The notes under the pieces were generated by a model. The model searched no databases and was not told the origin of the DNA. It saw only the letters and a program-made list of their open reading frames with translations. From contig OY992536.1 in the NCBI GenBank assembly GCA_963921195.1, positions 111,192,778 to 111,256,777 on the forward strand: 64,000 nucleotides of DNA. The letters run 5' to 3'. Source of the DNA: Pegoplata infirma (Eukaryota > Arthropoda > Insecta > Diptera > Anthomyiidae). The position numbers and the translations under genes were made by a program. The stretch's first letter is position 1. Every line of letters begins with the position of its first letter. Positions 42,201 through 51,313 of this stretch are shown here, piece after piece.

Positions 42201-43646
42201 AGGTGGACCTCTTAGTTTTCCTGCTGATTTCCCAAACACATCATCAAAGCGATCAATAGTTTGTTGAAGTTTAGATTTTTGAACTAAATTAAGAGTCGGT
42301 ACCTCAGAAATAATATTATGACATGTTGTCACATTCAACCCCTCGTCTTGAACACACATTTCCCGTTCAGGGAAGGAAAACAAATCAGTAAAATTAATAT
42401 CATGTGCGAAATGCGCTATCCATTCGCGACCACACAACGTGTCCAACTCATCGTCTACTACATAAAGATTCAAAACACGAGCTGTTTTCCCCAAACTCAC
42501 GCTTACTATTACTCTACCAATACAATTGATTTTATGTCCAGTGTAGCTCGAAAATTTTCTATCGGATTTATGTACTTTGCAGTTAGGTTTAATAGCCCGT
42601 AAATTTTTCTTGCTGATTATACTACAAGGTGCCCCCGTGTCTAACTCCATTTCTAAAACCCTTCCATCAATCGTGAAGGAAATCATTTTTTTATCATACG
42701 CTTTTGTATGTTTAACGTTATTAACCAAAAATAATTGTTCCACTGGAGGATTATCATTGTCCTCTTCCATTGCTACTTGACCAGTTTTAGCTCTACATAC
42801 CTTTGAAATATGTCCTAGCTTCCCACATTCGAAACATTTCGAGTTTTTGAACTTACAATCTTTTCTCATATGGTTTCCGTTACACCCATAACATTTTAAT
42901 TTATTAGATGAACTAGATTCTTTTTTGAAATTATTTTTGGTTTTTACCGGACCAAACCCCAATTTACATGTTTGTTCAGCGGGAGATGTATCTCCAGCGT
43001 TTACTTCTTTTGTAGCATGATGTGTCAATTCTCTCGTATAAGCAGCTTCATACGCTTCGTTAAACGTTTTTGGTTTTTTAGCAATTAAGTCGTCACAAAT
43101 ACTTCTAGATTCTAATCCCATGAGCAATTGCTCAATAAGCATTCTATCTAAAAATTCTTCATACTCACAAAAAGCCGCTGCATGTTTTAATCTTAAACTG
43201 AAATTTGCAATTGACTCGCCTGGTTCCTGTTTAATCTGCCTGAATTTCACACTTTCAGCGTATTTATTTTTCTTTCCATCAAAATGTTTAATAAGTGTAT
43301 CCTTAATCTCTACATAATTTAAATCTCCTGGAAGTTTTGGATGAGATAGTAACTTTAAAGCTGTATTTAATTGAGAGCCCATATGTACGCGAGCATAATT
43401 TGCATAGTCGGTTTCGGAAATTTTTGATAACTGCAACGCCCAATCGAATCTTGTGAAATAATCTGCAACTGTTGCCCCATCTGCCTGTCTATATTCGCCC
43501 ATGGAAAATTGTGGTGCCTTTGAAGAAAATTCGGTTGATGATGTCGAAGGTGAAGGACCTGTAGATACCGCATCAGCGACCGCTGAACGGATCGCTTCAG
43601 CCAGCATTGACATGACCGATGCTAATTGTTCTTGTGGGATACTCAT
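39234..43646 (-). CDS. Gypsy gag-pol polyprotein, single 1470-codon ORF
   Basis: All protein functions of the element in one frame without a gag/pol shift. Gag is about residues 1-285 and ends in two CCHC knuckles (CYGCNGNHMRKDC at about 252, CFECGKLGHISKVC at about 271). Aspartic protease has LDTGAPCSII near 335. Reverse transcriptase (about 490-690) has LDVTDAY and the active site as FFDD near 646, where YxDD or FxDD is usual. RNase H has DAS near 794, KEAL near 835 and TDHKPL near 860. Integrase has the zinc region HAAHLG and CSEC (1021-1057) and catalytic D, D, E near 1085 (HIDYAG), 1139 (VSDNGT) and 1176 (GQAER). The C-terminal tail is rich in E, N and S. No env ORF. No stops or shifts. 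Confidence 0.95.
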   Translation of the reverse strand: MSIPQEQLASVMSMLAEAIRSAVADAVSTGPSPSTSSTEFSSKAPQFSMGEYRQADGATVADYFTRFDWALQLSKISETDYANYARVHMGSQLNTALKLLSHPKLPGDLNYVEIKDTLIKHFDGKKNKYAESVKFRQIKQEPGESIANFSLRLKHAAAFCEYEEFLDRMLIEQLLMGLESRSICDDLIAKKPKTFNEAYEAAYTRELTHHATKEVNAGDTSPAEQTCKLGFGPVKTKNNFKKESSSSNKLKCYGCNGNHMRKDCKFKNSKCFECGKLGHISKVCRAKTGQVAMEEDNDNPPVEQLFLVNNVKHTKAYDKKMISFTIDGRVLEMELDTGAPCSIISKKNLRAIKPNCKVHKSDRKFSSYTGHKINCIGRVIVSVSLGKTARVLNLYVVDDELDTLCGREWIAHFAHDINFTDLFSFPEREMCVQDEGLNVTTCHNIISEVPTLNLVQKSKLQQTIDRFDDVFGKSAGKLRGPPVKVHMKPSARPIFARPRDVPLALRESYAKEIDKKIAAGFYKKVEFSEWASTTHVVTKKNGAIRITGNYKPTVNPQMIIDEHPIPKAEDLFNKIKGATIFAHLDVTDAYTHLTIDEEFAHILTLNTITHGLIQPTRAVYGAANIPAIWQRKMEEVLQGLPNVLNFFDDILLFAKDFNELQQNLELTLARMRQCGLKLNKAKCVFAASSVEFLGHVIDSKGIHKSNKHIEAVLNASKPSTMEELQLFLGKASYYSAFIPDLATRERPLRDILKSKKFYWNTGADAAYSDIKQILVSPQVLMPYDSKLPLLLATDASKTGLGAVLSHRLGNGKERPIAFASRTMSGTEQRYSQIDKEALAIIWAVQKFFKYLYARHWTLITDHKPLTQILHPSKSLPVLCISRMANYADFLSNFDFDIVYKTSKQNANADYLSRIIPKRSSVVQINHNREVSKSRAEYDEFDNFIIRQINQLPVTAEKIAKETRKNPELGKIVTILEKGYCLIKNGYKSPECNYKLTADCLTFEHRVVIPAKYRKDILQNLHAAHLGVVKMKGMARSFVYWPKIDSDIEAIAKDCSECAMVANRPKKYVDHHWEYPKGPWERVHIDYAGPFEGMMLLIVTDAYSKWLDVKVTKSMNAAATIALIDEVFADYGVPVMIVSDNGTNFSSVEFNNYLTSVGVRYHKYTAPYHPSTNGQAERSVQTVKNALKAMCTTRQTLQQNLNEFLRQYKNAPHATTGVSPAKLFLGRQLRTRLDLVRPENVSTKVTAKQLMKKGQMFREFNVNDAIYFLSGNPRGSKWLQGTIRKRLGDIHYEIQFQNKVLRRHVDQIRGGNKTITNKQGTDEPNSVYERKQMRRVADPVIYPDVELERNVTPASNVAHTQGESNRNRDEASTNEQPIEKNSSTSEEMVSNEQPNEENSNSPTNNEGNSTPVIEETINSPTGGRETDDEFETPRAQLEENSDHAEEKLTGQHGQIPRRSSRTRKPRVLFSP

Positions 43647-43654
43647 TCTACGTT

Positions 43655-43681
43655 TATCTTTAATCCCACTTCTGACACCAA
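43655..43681 (-). promoter_or_regulatory. Primer-binding site of the gypsy element
   Basis: On the - strand TGGTGTCAGAAGTGGGAT lies a few bases inside the 5' LTR, followed by the gag start at 43646. A TGGTGTC start and this position are typical of a tRNA primer site. I do not assign the tRNA. Confidence 0.75.
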
Positions 43682-43875
43682 TTTTGTATTTTGGTTTTTT
43701 CTCGATTTATTTATAAAATTAACAAATTGAACAAAACAAGTATTTATAAAAAAAGTGATAGAATGAATGAAATTCCAAATCAAAGTAAATGACAAAATAC
43801 AAATAAAATACATGATTGTCGATGAAGTTGTTTTCCGTAAAGTTGAATAATCACAAGTAGATTTCATATATAACA
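43682..43875 (-). repeat. 5' LTR of the gypsy element
   Basis: 194 bp, the same sequence as 39017-39210. Promoter region for the element on the - strand. Confidence 0.9.
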
Positions 43876-43974
43876 GATATCAACATTAATTTTTGTTGAA
43901 TACGGCAATATTCTGTAAAACTTGATCTACAATGGGTTTACTAATTTTTCTACTAAGATATTTCTATGAGTGCA

Positions 43975-44420
43975 AACAAATGACATTTTTTGCCGTCGCC
44001 GTCATTGTTTTGGGCCTATATTCTCCGGCAACCGTCCCCCGTGCCGTGCTTGTTCTGTTTCTACTCTAAGTTCGGTAAAATGAGAAACAAATCCTCCATC
44101 TCAAAAACTCTCTCATTTACCCAATTTTTGCGTACGGGAATGCTTTTCGGGCTGGTTTGGGTACCCGCGGGCACCCGCGGTAACGTTCTGGAACACACCT
44201 ATTATCTATCCATAAAAAGAATTGCTAAAACATGTTGATCGGTTGATATCATAGAAAAGATTAGAAGGTACGCAGTGCTGTATTTGATGTATTTTCCAAT
44301 ATGGTGGCAAAATGCTTGTTCTTCCTCATCCCACACGTATTTAATATCAAATTAGATTCTTTGTTTATAAAAAATGGAATTTGTGTTTCATTTAATTAAA
44401 TTTATTATTTATTTTGCTGT
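43975..44420. repeat. Remains of repeats KK and X, then an inverted copy of 25204-25410
   Basis: 43975-44065 completes the second KK copy. 44065-44205 resembles family X (AAGTTCGGTAAAATGAGA, GTTCTGGAACACACCTATT). About 44255-44420 is the reverse complement of the repeat at 25204-25410. No gene. Confidence 0.6.
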
Positions 44421-44641
44421 ATTCAACGTTTTTTTTAAGATAATACGCACTATTGATAATTTAAAAACTTTTTGTTTTTGTCTTTCGTTGTTGTTCTCCT
44501 TTATGTTGCATTGTGAATACAGCAAAATAAATATATTTATTTTGCTGTATTCAACGTTTTTTTTAACATAATACGCACTATTGATAATTTAAAAACTTTT
44601 TGTTTTTGTCTTTCGTTGTTGTTCTCCTTTATGTTGCATTG
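44413..44641. repeat. Direct duplication of about 110 bp
   Basis: TATTTTGCTGTATTCAACG through CTCCTTTATGTTGCATTG occurs twice in a row (44413-44521, 44534-44642), differing at a single G/C position (AAGATAATACG and AACATAATACG). A recent tandem duplication. Confidence 0.85.
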
Positions 44642-44758
44642 TTTTTATTAAACGTCAAAAGTTACATAATGTGCTGTCACTAATACTTATTCAAGCGAAA
44701 TACGACTCTGTTTCATTTCTATTTTTTTCTATGGTTGATATATAGTCTGTGCCTCAGC

Positions 44759-45365
44759 CACAGACTAATACAGACTCGACATAAGTGACACATGTCAAAA
44801 AAGTAGTCTTGAACCATATGGTTAATGTTTTCAAATTATTCTACGAATTAGGTTAGAAAGAGAAAGCTAATATCACGCGCCATTAGAAAAATGGATGCCA
44901 GATCGGTTTTTGTTGTTTCACTCACTCCTAAGTCGTAGAAAGTGTTGCCATGTTAGCGTAAAACGGACTAAAAACCGCTGTGTTTTCTCCTAAAATCGCT
45001 TAGTTTTTCCCCATTTTTTCTTATAAATCTCTACCACAGACTAAATACAGACTCGACAGTAGAGTTTTATAAGAAAAAATGGGGAAAAACTAAACGATTT
45101 TAGGAGAAAACACAGCGGTTTTTAGTCCGTTTTACGCTAACATGGCAACACTTTCTACGACTTAGGAGTGAGTGAAACAACAAAATCCGATCTGGCATCC
45201 ATTTTTCTTATGGCGCGTTATATCAGTTTTCTCTTTCTAACCTAATTCGTAGAATAATTTGAAAATATTAACCATATGGTTAAAGAATACTTTTTTGACA
45301 CCTGTCACTTATGTCGAGTCTGTATTAGTCTGTGACTCTACTGTCGAGTCTGTATTTAGTCTGTG
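44759..45365. mobile_element. P-like MITE family E, copy 4, hosting an inverted copy of itself
   Basis: The outer element has 7-bp duplication CCTCAGC (44752-44758, 45366-45372) and is broken 24 bases before its right end by another member of the same family (45035-45334). Confidence 0.9.
45035..45334. mobile_element. P-like MITE family E, copy 5, inverted, inside copy 4
   Basis: A complete 300-bp element in reverse orientation. Duplication TCTCTAC/ACTCTAC (45028-45034, 45335-45341), one mismatch. Target choice is adjacent to the host copy's own TIR. The pair forms a 600-bp foldback. Confidence 0.9.
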
Positions 45366-45457
45366 CCTCAGCACTCAGCCAATAAGCAACCGCTGCAGAA
45401 AATTTTCTATCGGGTTGCTTCTCTGCCGTTATATGTGGGAATGGTTTGAGATAAAAC

Positions 45458-45702
45458 CACAGTACAGACTAGTATGCAAACACTGGTGCTAATTGCGTAC
45501 TTTCCAATATGGTGGTATGATTTTTAGTACATAATGATCATCGCTGCCTAGTATATGTGTGCCTGTACGTGTGAGCTTTTGTGCATGAATTTATGATGTT
45601 TGTTTACGTTTTGTATGAAACGTCAAAAGTTACACCGTGTGCTGTCACTAATACTTACACCCATCAGATGCAACTCTGTGATACTACTACTCATGTACTG
45701 TG
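45458..45702. mobile_element. 8-bp-duplication MITE W2
   Basis: A 245-bp uninterrupted copy of W1, exact duplication GATAAAAC (45450-45457, 45703-45710). It lies about 650 bp upstream of the PERK start codon. Confidence 0.9.
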
Positions 45703-45710
45703 GATAAAAC

Positions 45711-46368
45711 AAACTTGATAACTTTACGGGTTGCTGCGCAGGGTTGTATTTAACTTTCCAAACACTTCCCAATTACCACCTGTCTATCTATTTGACAGCC
45801 ATCATTAGTTGTGAAACTCTGACTTGTTAAAGACGTCGTTCTAATTTTTTTTTTTTCGAAAAACTTTTAAAAATTACTTTAAAAAACCAAAAATCCGGCT
45901 GTGTTTATAAATTTCTATAGGGAATTTAAACTAGTGTGCTATATTTGTTAAAAACTTCAAAGTAATGCCTGAAAGAGCACTAGCAAAATCGACGTCGTTT
46001 ATGCTGTCGTGGTTTTTGATGGGTGCTCCAAAGTACAAATACAACGCATTTTCAAGTTTTACATTCCGCCTTCGTGTTTTATTGTTCTGTCCTACATACA
46101 CATAGTGAGACAAACGCATACGAAAAGAAATTTATATAAAAAAAGAAAAGATTTTTGTGCTTTTAAATAATTGTTTTTGTTCTTTCTTGAGTTCTTTTCC
46201 CTGCTGTGGTTTATTTTCTATTGTTTTGATCGCGAAATTTGTTTGCGTGTGTGATAATTATCGTGGTATTTCAGTTTAACATACACGAACGTGAAGACAC
46301 GCTTTTGGATGTAGTGTCTTCGTTGCGATCTTATAAAGTTTGTGAATCCGATTGTCCAAAAATTAGCT
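45711..46368 (+). promoter_or_regulatory. Upstream region and 5' UTR of PERK
   Basis: The last transposon ends at 45710, so this segment should hold the promoter and 5' leader of the kinase gene. It is AT-rich with no obvious TATA at a defined start. TTATATAA-like and GATCGCGA sequences occur near 46132 and 46232. An in-frame TAG at 46312 precedes the first ATG. A 62-codon open frame on the - strand (45931-46119) is unrecognised and could be a divergent exon or chance. Confidence 0.5.
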
Positions 46369-46649
46369 ATGGGCATTCAAAATGATTTAAAAGTTGTACG
46401 CAACTATCGTAAGTCCCTTCTTCATCTCACCATGCTTACGTCAATTGTTACTGCAGCTGCTGCGACAAATACCTTAGAACCTACAGTTTCATCATCATCA
46501 CCTGGTTTACCTATTCAAGAAGATCTGCCACCTGCACCACCACCACCTCCAATTGAACCAATATCTATGAATGATGGTCAGCTGACTGACAAACAACATC
46601 CCGCTATAACGTTTTGTGATGATAAACAAGATCGTACCATTGGACGAAG
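46369..46649 (+). CDS. PEK: PERK/PEK exon 1: signal peptide and start of lumenal domain
   Basis: The first exon of the ER-membrane eIF2-alpha kinase that halts translation during unfolded-protein stress. The start is the ATG at 46369 (MGIQNDLKVVRNYRKSLLHL); a GTG 27 bases upstream is in frame but unlikely. Residues 13-31 form a basic then hydrophobic run (RKSLLHLTMLTSIVTAAAA) that fits an ER signal peptide. A low-complexity S- and P-rich linker (SSSSPG, PPAPPPPPIEP) comes next. The exon ends in GAAG before GTGAGA, phase 2, and joins exon 2 in frame. Exon 1 alone is poorly conserved; the assignment rests on splice phase and exon 2. Confidence 0.8.
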
Positions 46650-46944
46650 GTGAGAACTAATTACTAAGGAGCGCGAGTGTCTTTTGACGGTCACACACAA
46701 ACACACATTTAAACAAACCAACAAACGTTATCGAATTGTTTGTGGAATGTTCTCGTAATTTTCTATTTGTACATTTATGTTATTTTTAATTAATTTTTGT
46801 CTATCCACTTTTTAAGGTTGTTTTTATTTATGCATGCTTTTGTTTGATATTTATTTATTGTGTTTTTATTTTTCTTTTGTTTTGTTCTGTCGTTTCGTTC
46901 ATTAATTTATACTATGATACTAAAAAAAATATATTTACTATGTA

Positions 46945-47346
46945 CCCTGCACACAATACGACATAGATTCGCCGGTTTTATTGTCGAGACGATAAATTTT
47001 ATTGAGGCAATTATCGAACTCGTATCGCCTGCGATACACCTTTCGAAAGAAACTGTTACCCGAAGGTCATACATCCCGGCGATACGAAAACAATTCGTCT
47101 TGGCGATAAAACGGCAATAACGCCAGATAATCATTTAAAAGAAAAATGAAAGATGTGTCGCCGAAATATCGCTAAAATGATAATCCAGCGACTTTTAGTT
47201 TTTCTTTGAAAGCAAATTTGTGGTTTTTGGCCAATTTCATATTCTTTTAAAGATTTCCAGTTGGGCTTGATAAATATTTTTTTTTTAAATATTATGATAT
47301 TGACGCAATATCTTTTGAGCGATATATCGCCCTATTGTTTGCAGGG
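46945..47346. mobile_element. TA-target MITE BB
   Basis: 402 bp. Ends CCCTGCACACAATACG and CTATTGTTTGCAGGG, TA on both flanks. The interior is rich in GCGATA/TATCGC repeats in both senses. Confidence 0.75.
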
Positions 47347-47348
47347 TA

Positions 47349-47970
47349 TAAATTTATACTATATTATTACGCACTTTTCGGGCAAAGTTTCTTTGTCACC
47401 GACGTTGAAGAAACTACTTGACCGATTTCGATCAGATAAAAATCATATGAAAGATTCCATTCCAACTAAGAATATATGCAATAGTACGTTTTGATATCAG
47501 TTTAGGGTTTTTTGCCAAAAGACCAAAACATGAAGAAAAAAAATCAGTTTTTCCGCTTTTAAAAAGTAGTAAAAAATTATAGATTGATGTAAGGTAATCG
47601 AACGGACAAAAAGTAAAGGCTGAAATACATTTAAGCAAAATTATTTCTGATTTTTCATTAATTAATATCAATTGATTAATATCAATTAAAATACTATACG
47701 GAATTTTTAAAGGTGCTTATATGCTATAATTTTGCACGGATAATAAAAAATATGACTCATGCTATTTTTCTTTTAAAAAAAACAACTACTTAAGAAAAAA
47801 ACAAATTTAGTACACGTTAAATTCACGTTTGTTTATTTTCACTTTTTTTCTAATTTTGTATTTTTTTAATTCTTATCAGCTTTACCGTAAAATGGGTGAT
47901 ACAATTGGATGATATTTTTTCGATTTTTTATTTTCAAAATGTAAAGAATAAAAAAAAACATTCTAACAAC
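47349..47970. other. Intron spacer
   Basis: AT-rich with several A runs and a 79-codon chance frame on the - strand. No element borders recognised. Confidence 0.4.
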
Positions 47971-48382
47971 GGAGGTCTTTCACAGGGCACCCACTGATTG
48001 TCATAAAACTTGCATATTGGAAAGAGGGAAGCAACATAAGAGATACCTGTTTTTTAGCCTCCCAAACTCACATTTAGCGGGTCCATGGGAATGGAAAAAT
48101 TTATGTTTTTTTGGATTAATTTATTGCAAGAATCATAATAAATCCATTTTATAAAATCTATCGCAAGGGGAAGGTGTTCCCCAACGTCTCCCATAAACTC
48201 CCTAAAAAAACGCCCCTGGATTTTTTTTACGTTTTGGAGTATAAAAGATTCGGCACAGCTGAATTTAACACTCTCACTTGTTTAAATATAAGATTGGGCA
48301 GCTAAAACACCTCTTATTTTTCTCCCCTCATTCCCATATTCGAGCTTCACGACAATCGGTGGGTGCCCTCTGAAAGACCTCC
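47971..48382. mobile_element. Long-TIR element CC
   Basis: Left GGAGGTCTTTCACAGGGCAC and right GTGCCCTCTGAAAGACCTCC. The inverted similarity runs on for about 85 bp, through CCCACTGATTGTC and ending near TTTTTTAGC. No matching target duplication, so age or class is uncertain. Confidence 0.7.
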
Positions 48383-48582
48383 CTTGTAAGACGCTTTTTG
48401 TCAAATTTATTTATTATTTTTTGCTTGTAATTAATGCAATATATCATTTAAATTAATTTTTCATATCCACGCCAAGAAAAGGGGCGGGCCTAAAAAGTAC
48501 ATTAAGGGGTTCTTAAACGGGGAAACTTTTTTCCCGTAGTCAGATTTTGACCATTTACAAACTTAACCAGCCTATGACCATA

Positions 48583-49288
48583 CACTCAAAAAATTGTGTT
48601 CGTAAAATCAACTGAAAACGTCAGTTAAAATAACTACTTTGTAAGTTGTTTTGGGGTCAACTAGTTTTTCAGTTAAATCAACTAACAATGTTAGTTATTT
48701 ATACTGACAAAAACAACTGACTTATGTAGTAAAAACTACACATTTGTAGTCAAAACAACTAACATGTAGTAAAAATAAAATAATCAATATATATTTTTTT
48801 TTTCAAAAAATTAAAAAAAAAAAAATGAAGACCAAATTTTTTTCCAAGTTTTTAATTTTTTAAAAAAGTTGTAAAAAATACAAAAACAAAGATATATTTT
48901 TATTTTTTTGGAAAAAAAACTTTGAAAATTCTTTACAGATAAAAAACATAAAATTAAATTATGAAGTCCCATCTCTGTAATTTTATGGAAAAACTTTGTT
49001 ACTATTTATTTAAATTTTATAAAACTATTTACCTTTAATGTTAAATTTGTTTGTAAATTGAAAGTTGAAAATAAATAAAATCAGAATACTTTTAAAACTC
49101 AAAAGACTCACATCGTCTTATTACTTTAAATAACTGTAACTACATTACAGTACTTTTTTATTATTTATAAAAAAAAAACGACTTGAAATAACTAACAGAA
49201 ATAGTTGTTTGATATTTTTCATACAAAAACAACTGACTTTGTAGTTGAAAACAACTAACTACTGTAAAATATACAAACAACTAGAGTG
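48583..49288. mobile_element. TA-target element R2
   Basis: 706 bp, ends CACTCAAAAAATTGTG and CAACTAGAGTG, TA on both flanks. Subterminal AACTGACTTTGTAGTTGAAA-type repeats in both orientations, as in R1 (6564-7624). Confidence 0.75.
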
Positions 49289-49601
49289 TAAGACATTCAT
49301 AGAATTGGTTATCTTTGATCAAGGATTAATAATATATTTTATAAAAATCTAGGCAGAACTTAAACACATATTTTTAGCTCCTTTTTTTATAATTTGAACG
49401 TTTTTGTTTTTTTCAGCGTTTGAAAGGCTACGTTAGCTACCCGTTTTTTTTGCTTTTGCTTTTCATATCACTTCAAACAATTTCAATATTATAAGTTATA
49501 GCTTTTGTTTACTTATCTTTTTTGTGTTTGCTTAAACTACAACAACATGAAAAAAACAAAAACTCCAAACAGAGCAGTAGCGGAAAACAAATTTTATTGT
49601 T

Positions 49602-49793
49602 GTAGCCTACAAATATACTACAGTAGTATATTTGTAGGCTACAAATATACTACAGTAGTATATTTGTAGGCTACAAATATACTACAGTAGTATATTTGTA
49701 GGCTACAGTATTACTACAGTATTACTACAGTATTAATACAGTATTACTACAGTATTAATACAGTATTACTACAGTATTACTACCTTCACATTG
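49602..49793. repeat. 32-bp palindromic tandem repeat followed by 11-bp repeat
   Basis: The unit GTAGGCTACAAATATACTAC plus AGTAGTATATTT (32 bp) repeats three times from 49602. Each unit is its own reverse complement around ACTACAGTAGT. It passes into seven copies of ACAGTATTACT (some AAT). TTGTAGGCTAC recurs at 51113-51172, so both may be ends of one element spanning the two hAT MITEs. Confidence 0.85.
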
Positions 49794-50046
49794 TAAACAA
49801 ATGTAGCAATATAAAAACGTGATCATATTAAAAATATCGTTAAGATGGTGTCAAATGAATACAACATCGAAAAAAGAATAACAATAATTTTAAATGAAAT
49901 TTTTTTAATTTTGGTCAAAAAAATATAGAAAAATTTGGAATTTTGTCGAATTTTTCGATATTTTCGAATATGTACGCGATTTTAATACATATTAGCATTC
50001 TAGACGATCAGAAGTTATGAGCAAAACCGTTGCATTAACATTGGGT

Positions 50047-50435
50047 TAGAGATGGGCGCTGGTCACGTGAATCACGCGTGAGTGATTTTTATTTCAATCA
50101 CGTGATTGTGAGTGAGTGTGAACTGAAAAAAAATCTGAGTGAGTGAGTCATTTATTTTTTGCGTGAGTTTGCGTGATTAGATTTTCAGATTAGCCCAATT
50201 TTTTGATTTTTTGTAAAAAAAAATTTTGTATTTTTTTTTTTTGGTAAGAAAATTTTATTGCGTGAGTAGATTTTGCGTGACTCACGCGTGAGCGTGATTG
50301 AATCTGGCGTGAGTAAGATTTTTATTACTCACGTGAATAGTGAGTGAGTGTGAATAAAAAAAAAATTGCGTGAGTGATTCGATTACATTTGCGTGAGTGA
50401 GTGTGAGTCAAAATCCACTCACGCACCCATCTCTA
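50047..50435. mobile_element. hAT MITE D1
   Basis: 389 bp. Ends TAGAGATGGGCGC and ACCCATCTCTA, exact 8-bp duplication CATTGGGT (50039-50046, 50436-50443). The body is dense in GTGAGTGAG and TCACGCGTGAG units. Confidence 0.9.
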
Positions 50436-50490
50436 CATTGGGTTTTTCGAAAATTCACGTGTTGAAAAATACACAAAACATGGTTTTAAT

Positions 50491-50935
50491 TAGAGATGGG
50501 CGCGTGAGTGATTTTTGACTCGCACTCACGATAGGAATTTTTGAATCACACACACTCACTCACGAGCAAATTTTTTCTACTCACAATTACGTGAGTAAAT
50601 TTAACACAACTCACACTCACGTGCACTCACTCAAGCTTTACTCACACTCACGTTGACTCACACTCACGAAACTCTTATTCATACAAAAAAAGAACTTAAA
50701 AACTAAAATTTGAAAAATCTTTCAACATTTTCAACAAAATTTAAAGTTCAGCGAAACTTAAAAAATCGACTCACGCACACTCACGCAAAAATCTTACTCA
50801 CGCAAAAATCTTACTCACGCACACTCACGCAATTTTTTTCTCCACTCACACTAACGTGAGTAAAATTGAATTTAGTCACACTCAAGCGTGGTCACTCGTG
50901 AATCACGTTCTAATCTGCTCATGTGCCCATCTCTA
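50491..50935. mobile_element. hAT MITE D2
   Basis: 445 bp, same family as D1 with ends TAGAGATGGGCGCG and GCCCATCTCTA. Duplication GTTTTAAT/CTTTTAAT, 7 of 8 matching. The body is ACTCACACTCACG repeats. Confidence 0.85.
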
Positions 50936-51313
50936 CTTTTAATGACAAGGGTACACCACAACAATGTTTGCCAAAGTTTTTTTTTTTTTTGAGAAGTTAA
51001 ATTATAATTTTACATTAAAACAATCCAACCCTATTCTTTATACACATTAAAATAAAACAGTCATGTTAAACAAGATAAGTGTGTGTGTTATAGTTTTATT
51101 AAATTTTCTCTTTGTAGGCTACAAAAACAATATTTGTAGGCTACCAAAAATAATTTGTAGGCTTGTAGGCTACACAATTCTAATGTTTTTGTTTTATTTG
51201 CTACTTATTCATTTTTAAAAACAATCGTAAGCTCTCGCTACAAAAACAGAAATGTGCAAGTATTAGTAGTTATAGCAATTGAATGATTTACATATTGTTT
51301 GTTTTTAAAACTA

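Larger units (their letters stand above)
39017..43875 (-). mobile_element. Ty3/gypsy retrotransposon (Mag/K02A2.6-like), intact
   Basis: 4859 bp on the - strand inside N3. The LTRs are 194 bp and identical to each other as far as I can read. The 5-bp duplication GATAT flanks it (39012-39016, 43876-43880); uninterrupted N reads CAACGATATCAACATT. One continuous gag-pol ORF, no env. Primer site and polypurine tract are present. Identical LTRs mean a very recent insertion. Confidence 0.93.
33258..43972. mobile_element. Family N, copy N3, host of a deep nest
   Basis: Ends CACTCAACCAAAAATCATTG and GATATTTCTATGAGTG match N1 exactly in kind; CA flanks both sides. N1-like sequence remains at 33258-33498, 38548-39016 and 43876-43972, the rest being element O (33499-38547) and a gypsy element (39017-43875). 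Confidence 0.9.

Noticed and set aside
44735..44751. TATAGTCTGTG just left of MITE E4 as the remnant of another E copy
   Set aside because: Only about ten bases match the TIR tip, too short to distinguish from chance.
45931..46119. 62-codon - strand frame just upstream of PERK
   Set aside because: Protein-like composition but no recognised motif, no splice or promoter support. Could be chance; mentioned only in the upstream-region entry.
46342..46368. GTG start 27 bases upstream of the PERK ATG
   Set aside because: Nuclear insect genes start at ATG. The ATG at 46369 directly precedes a good signal peptide.
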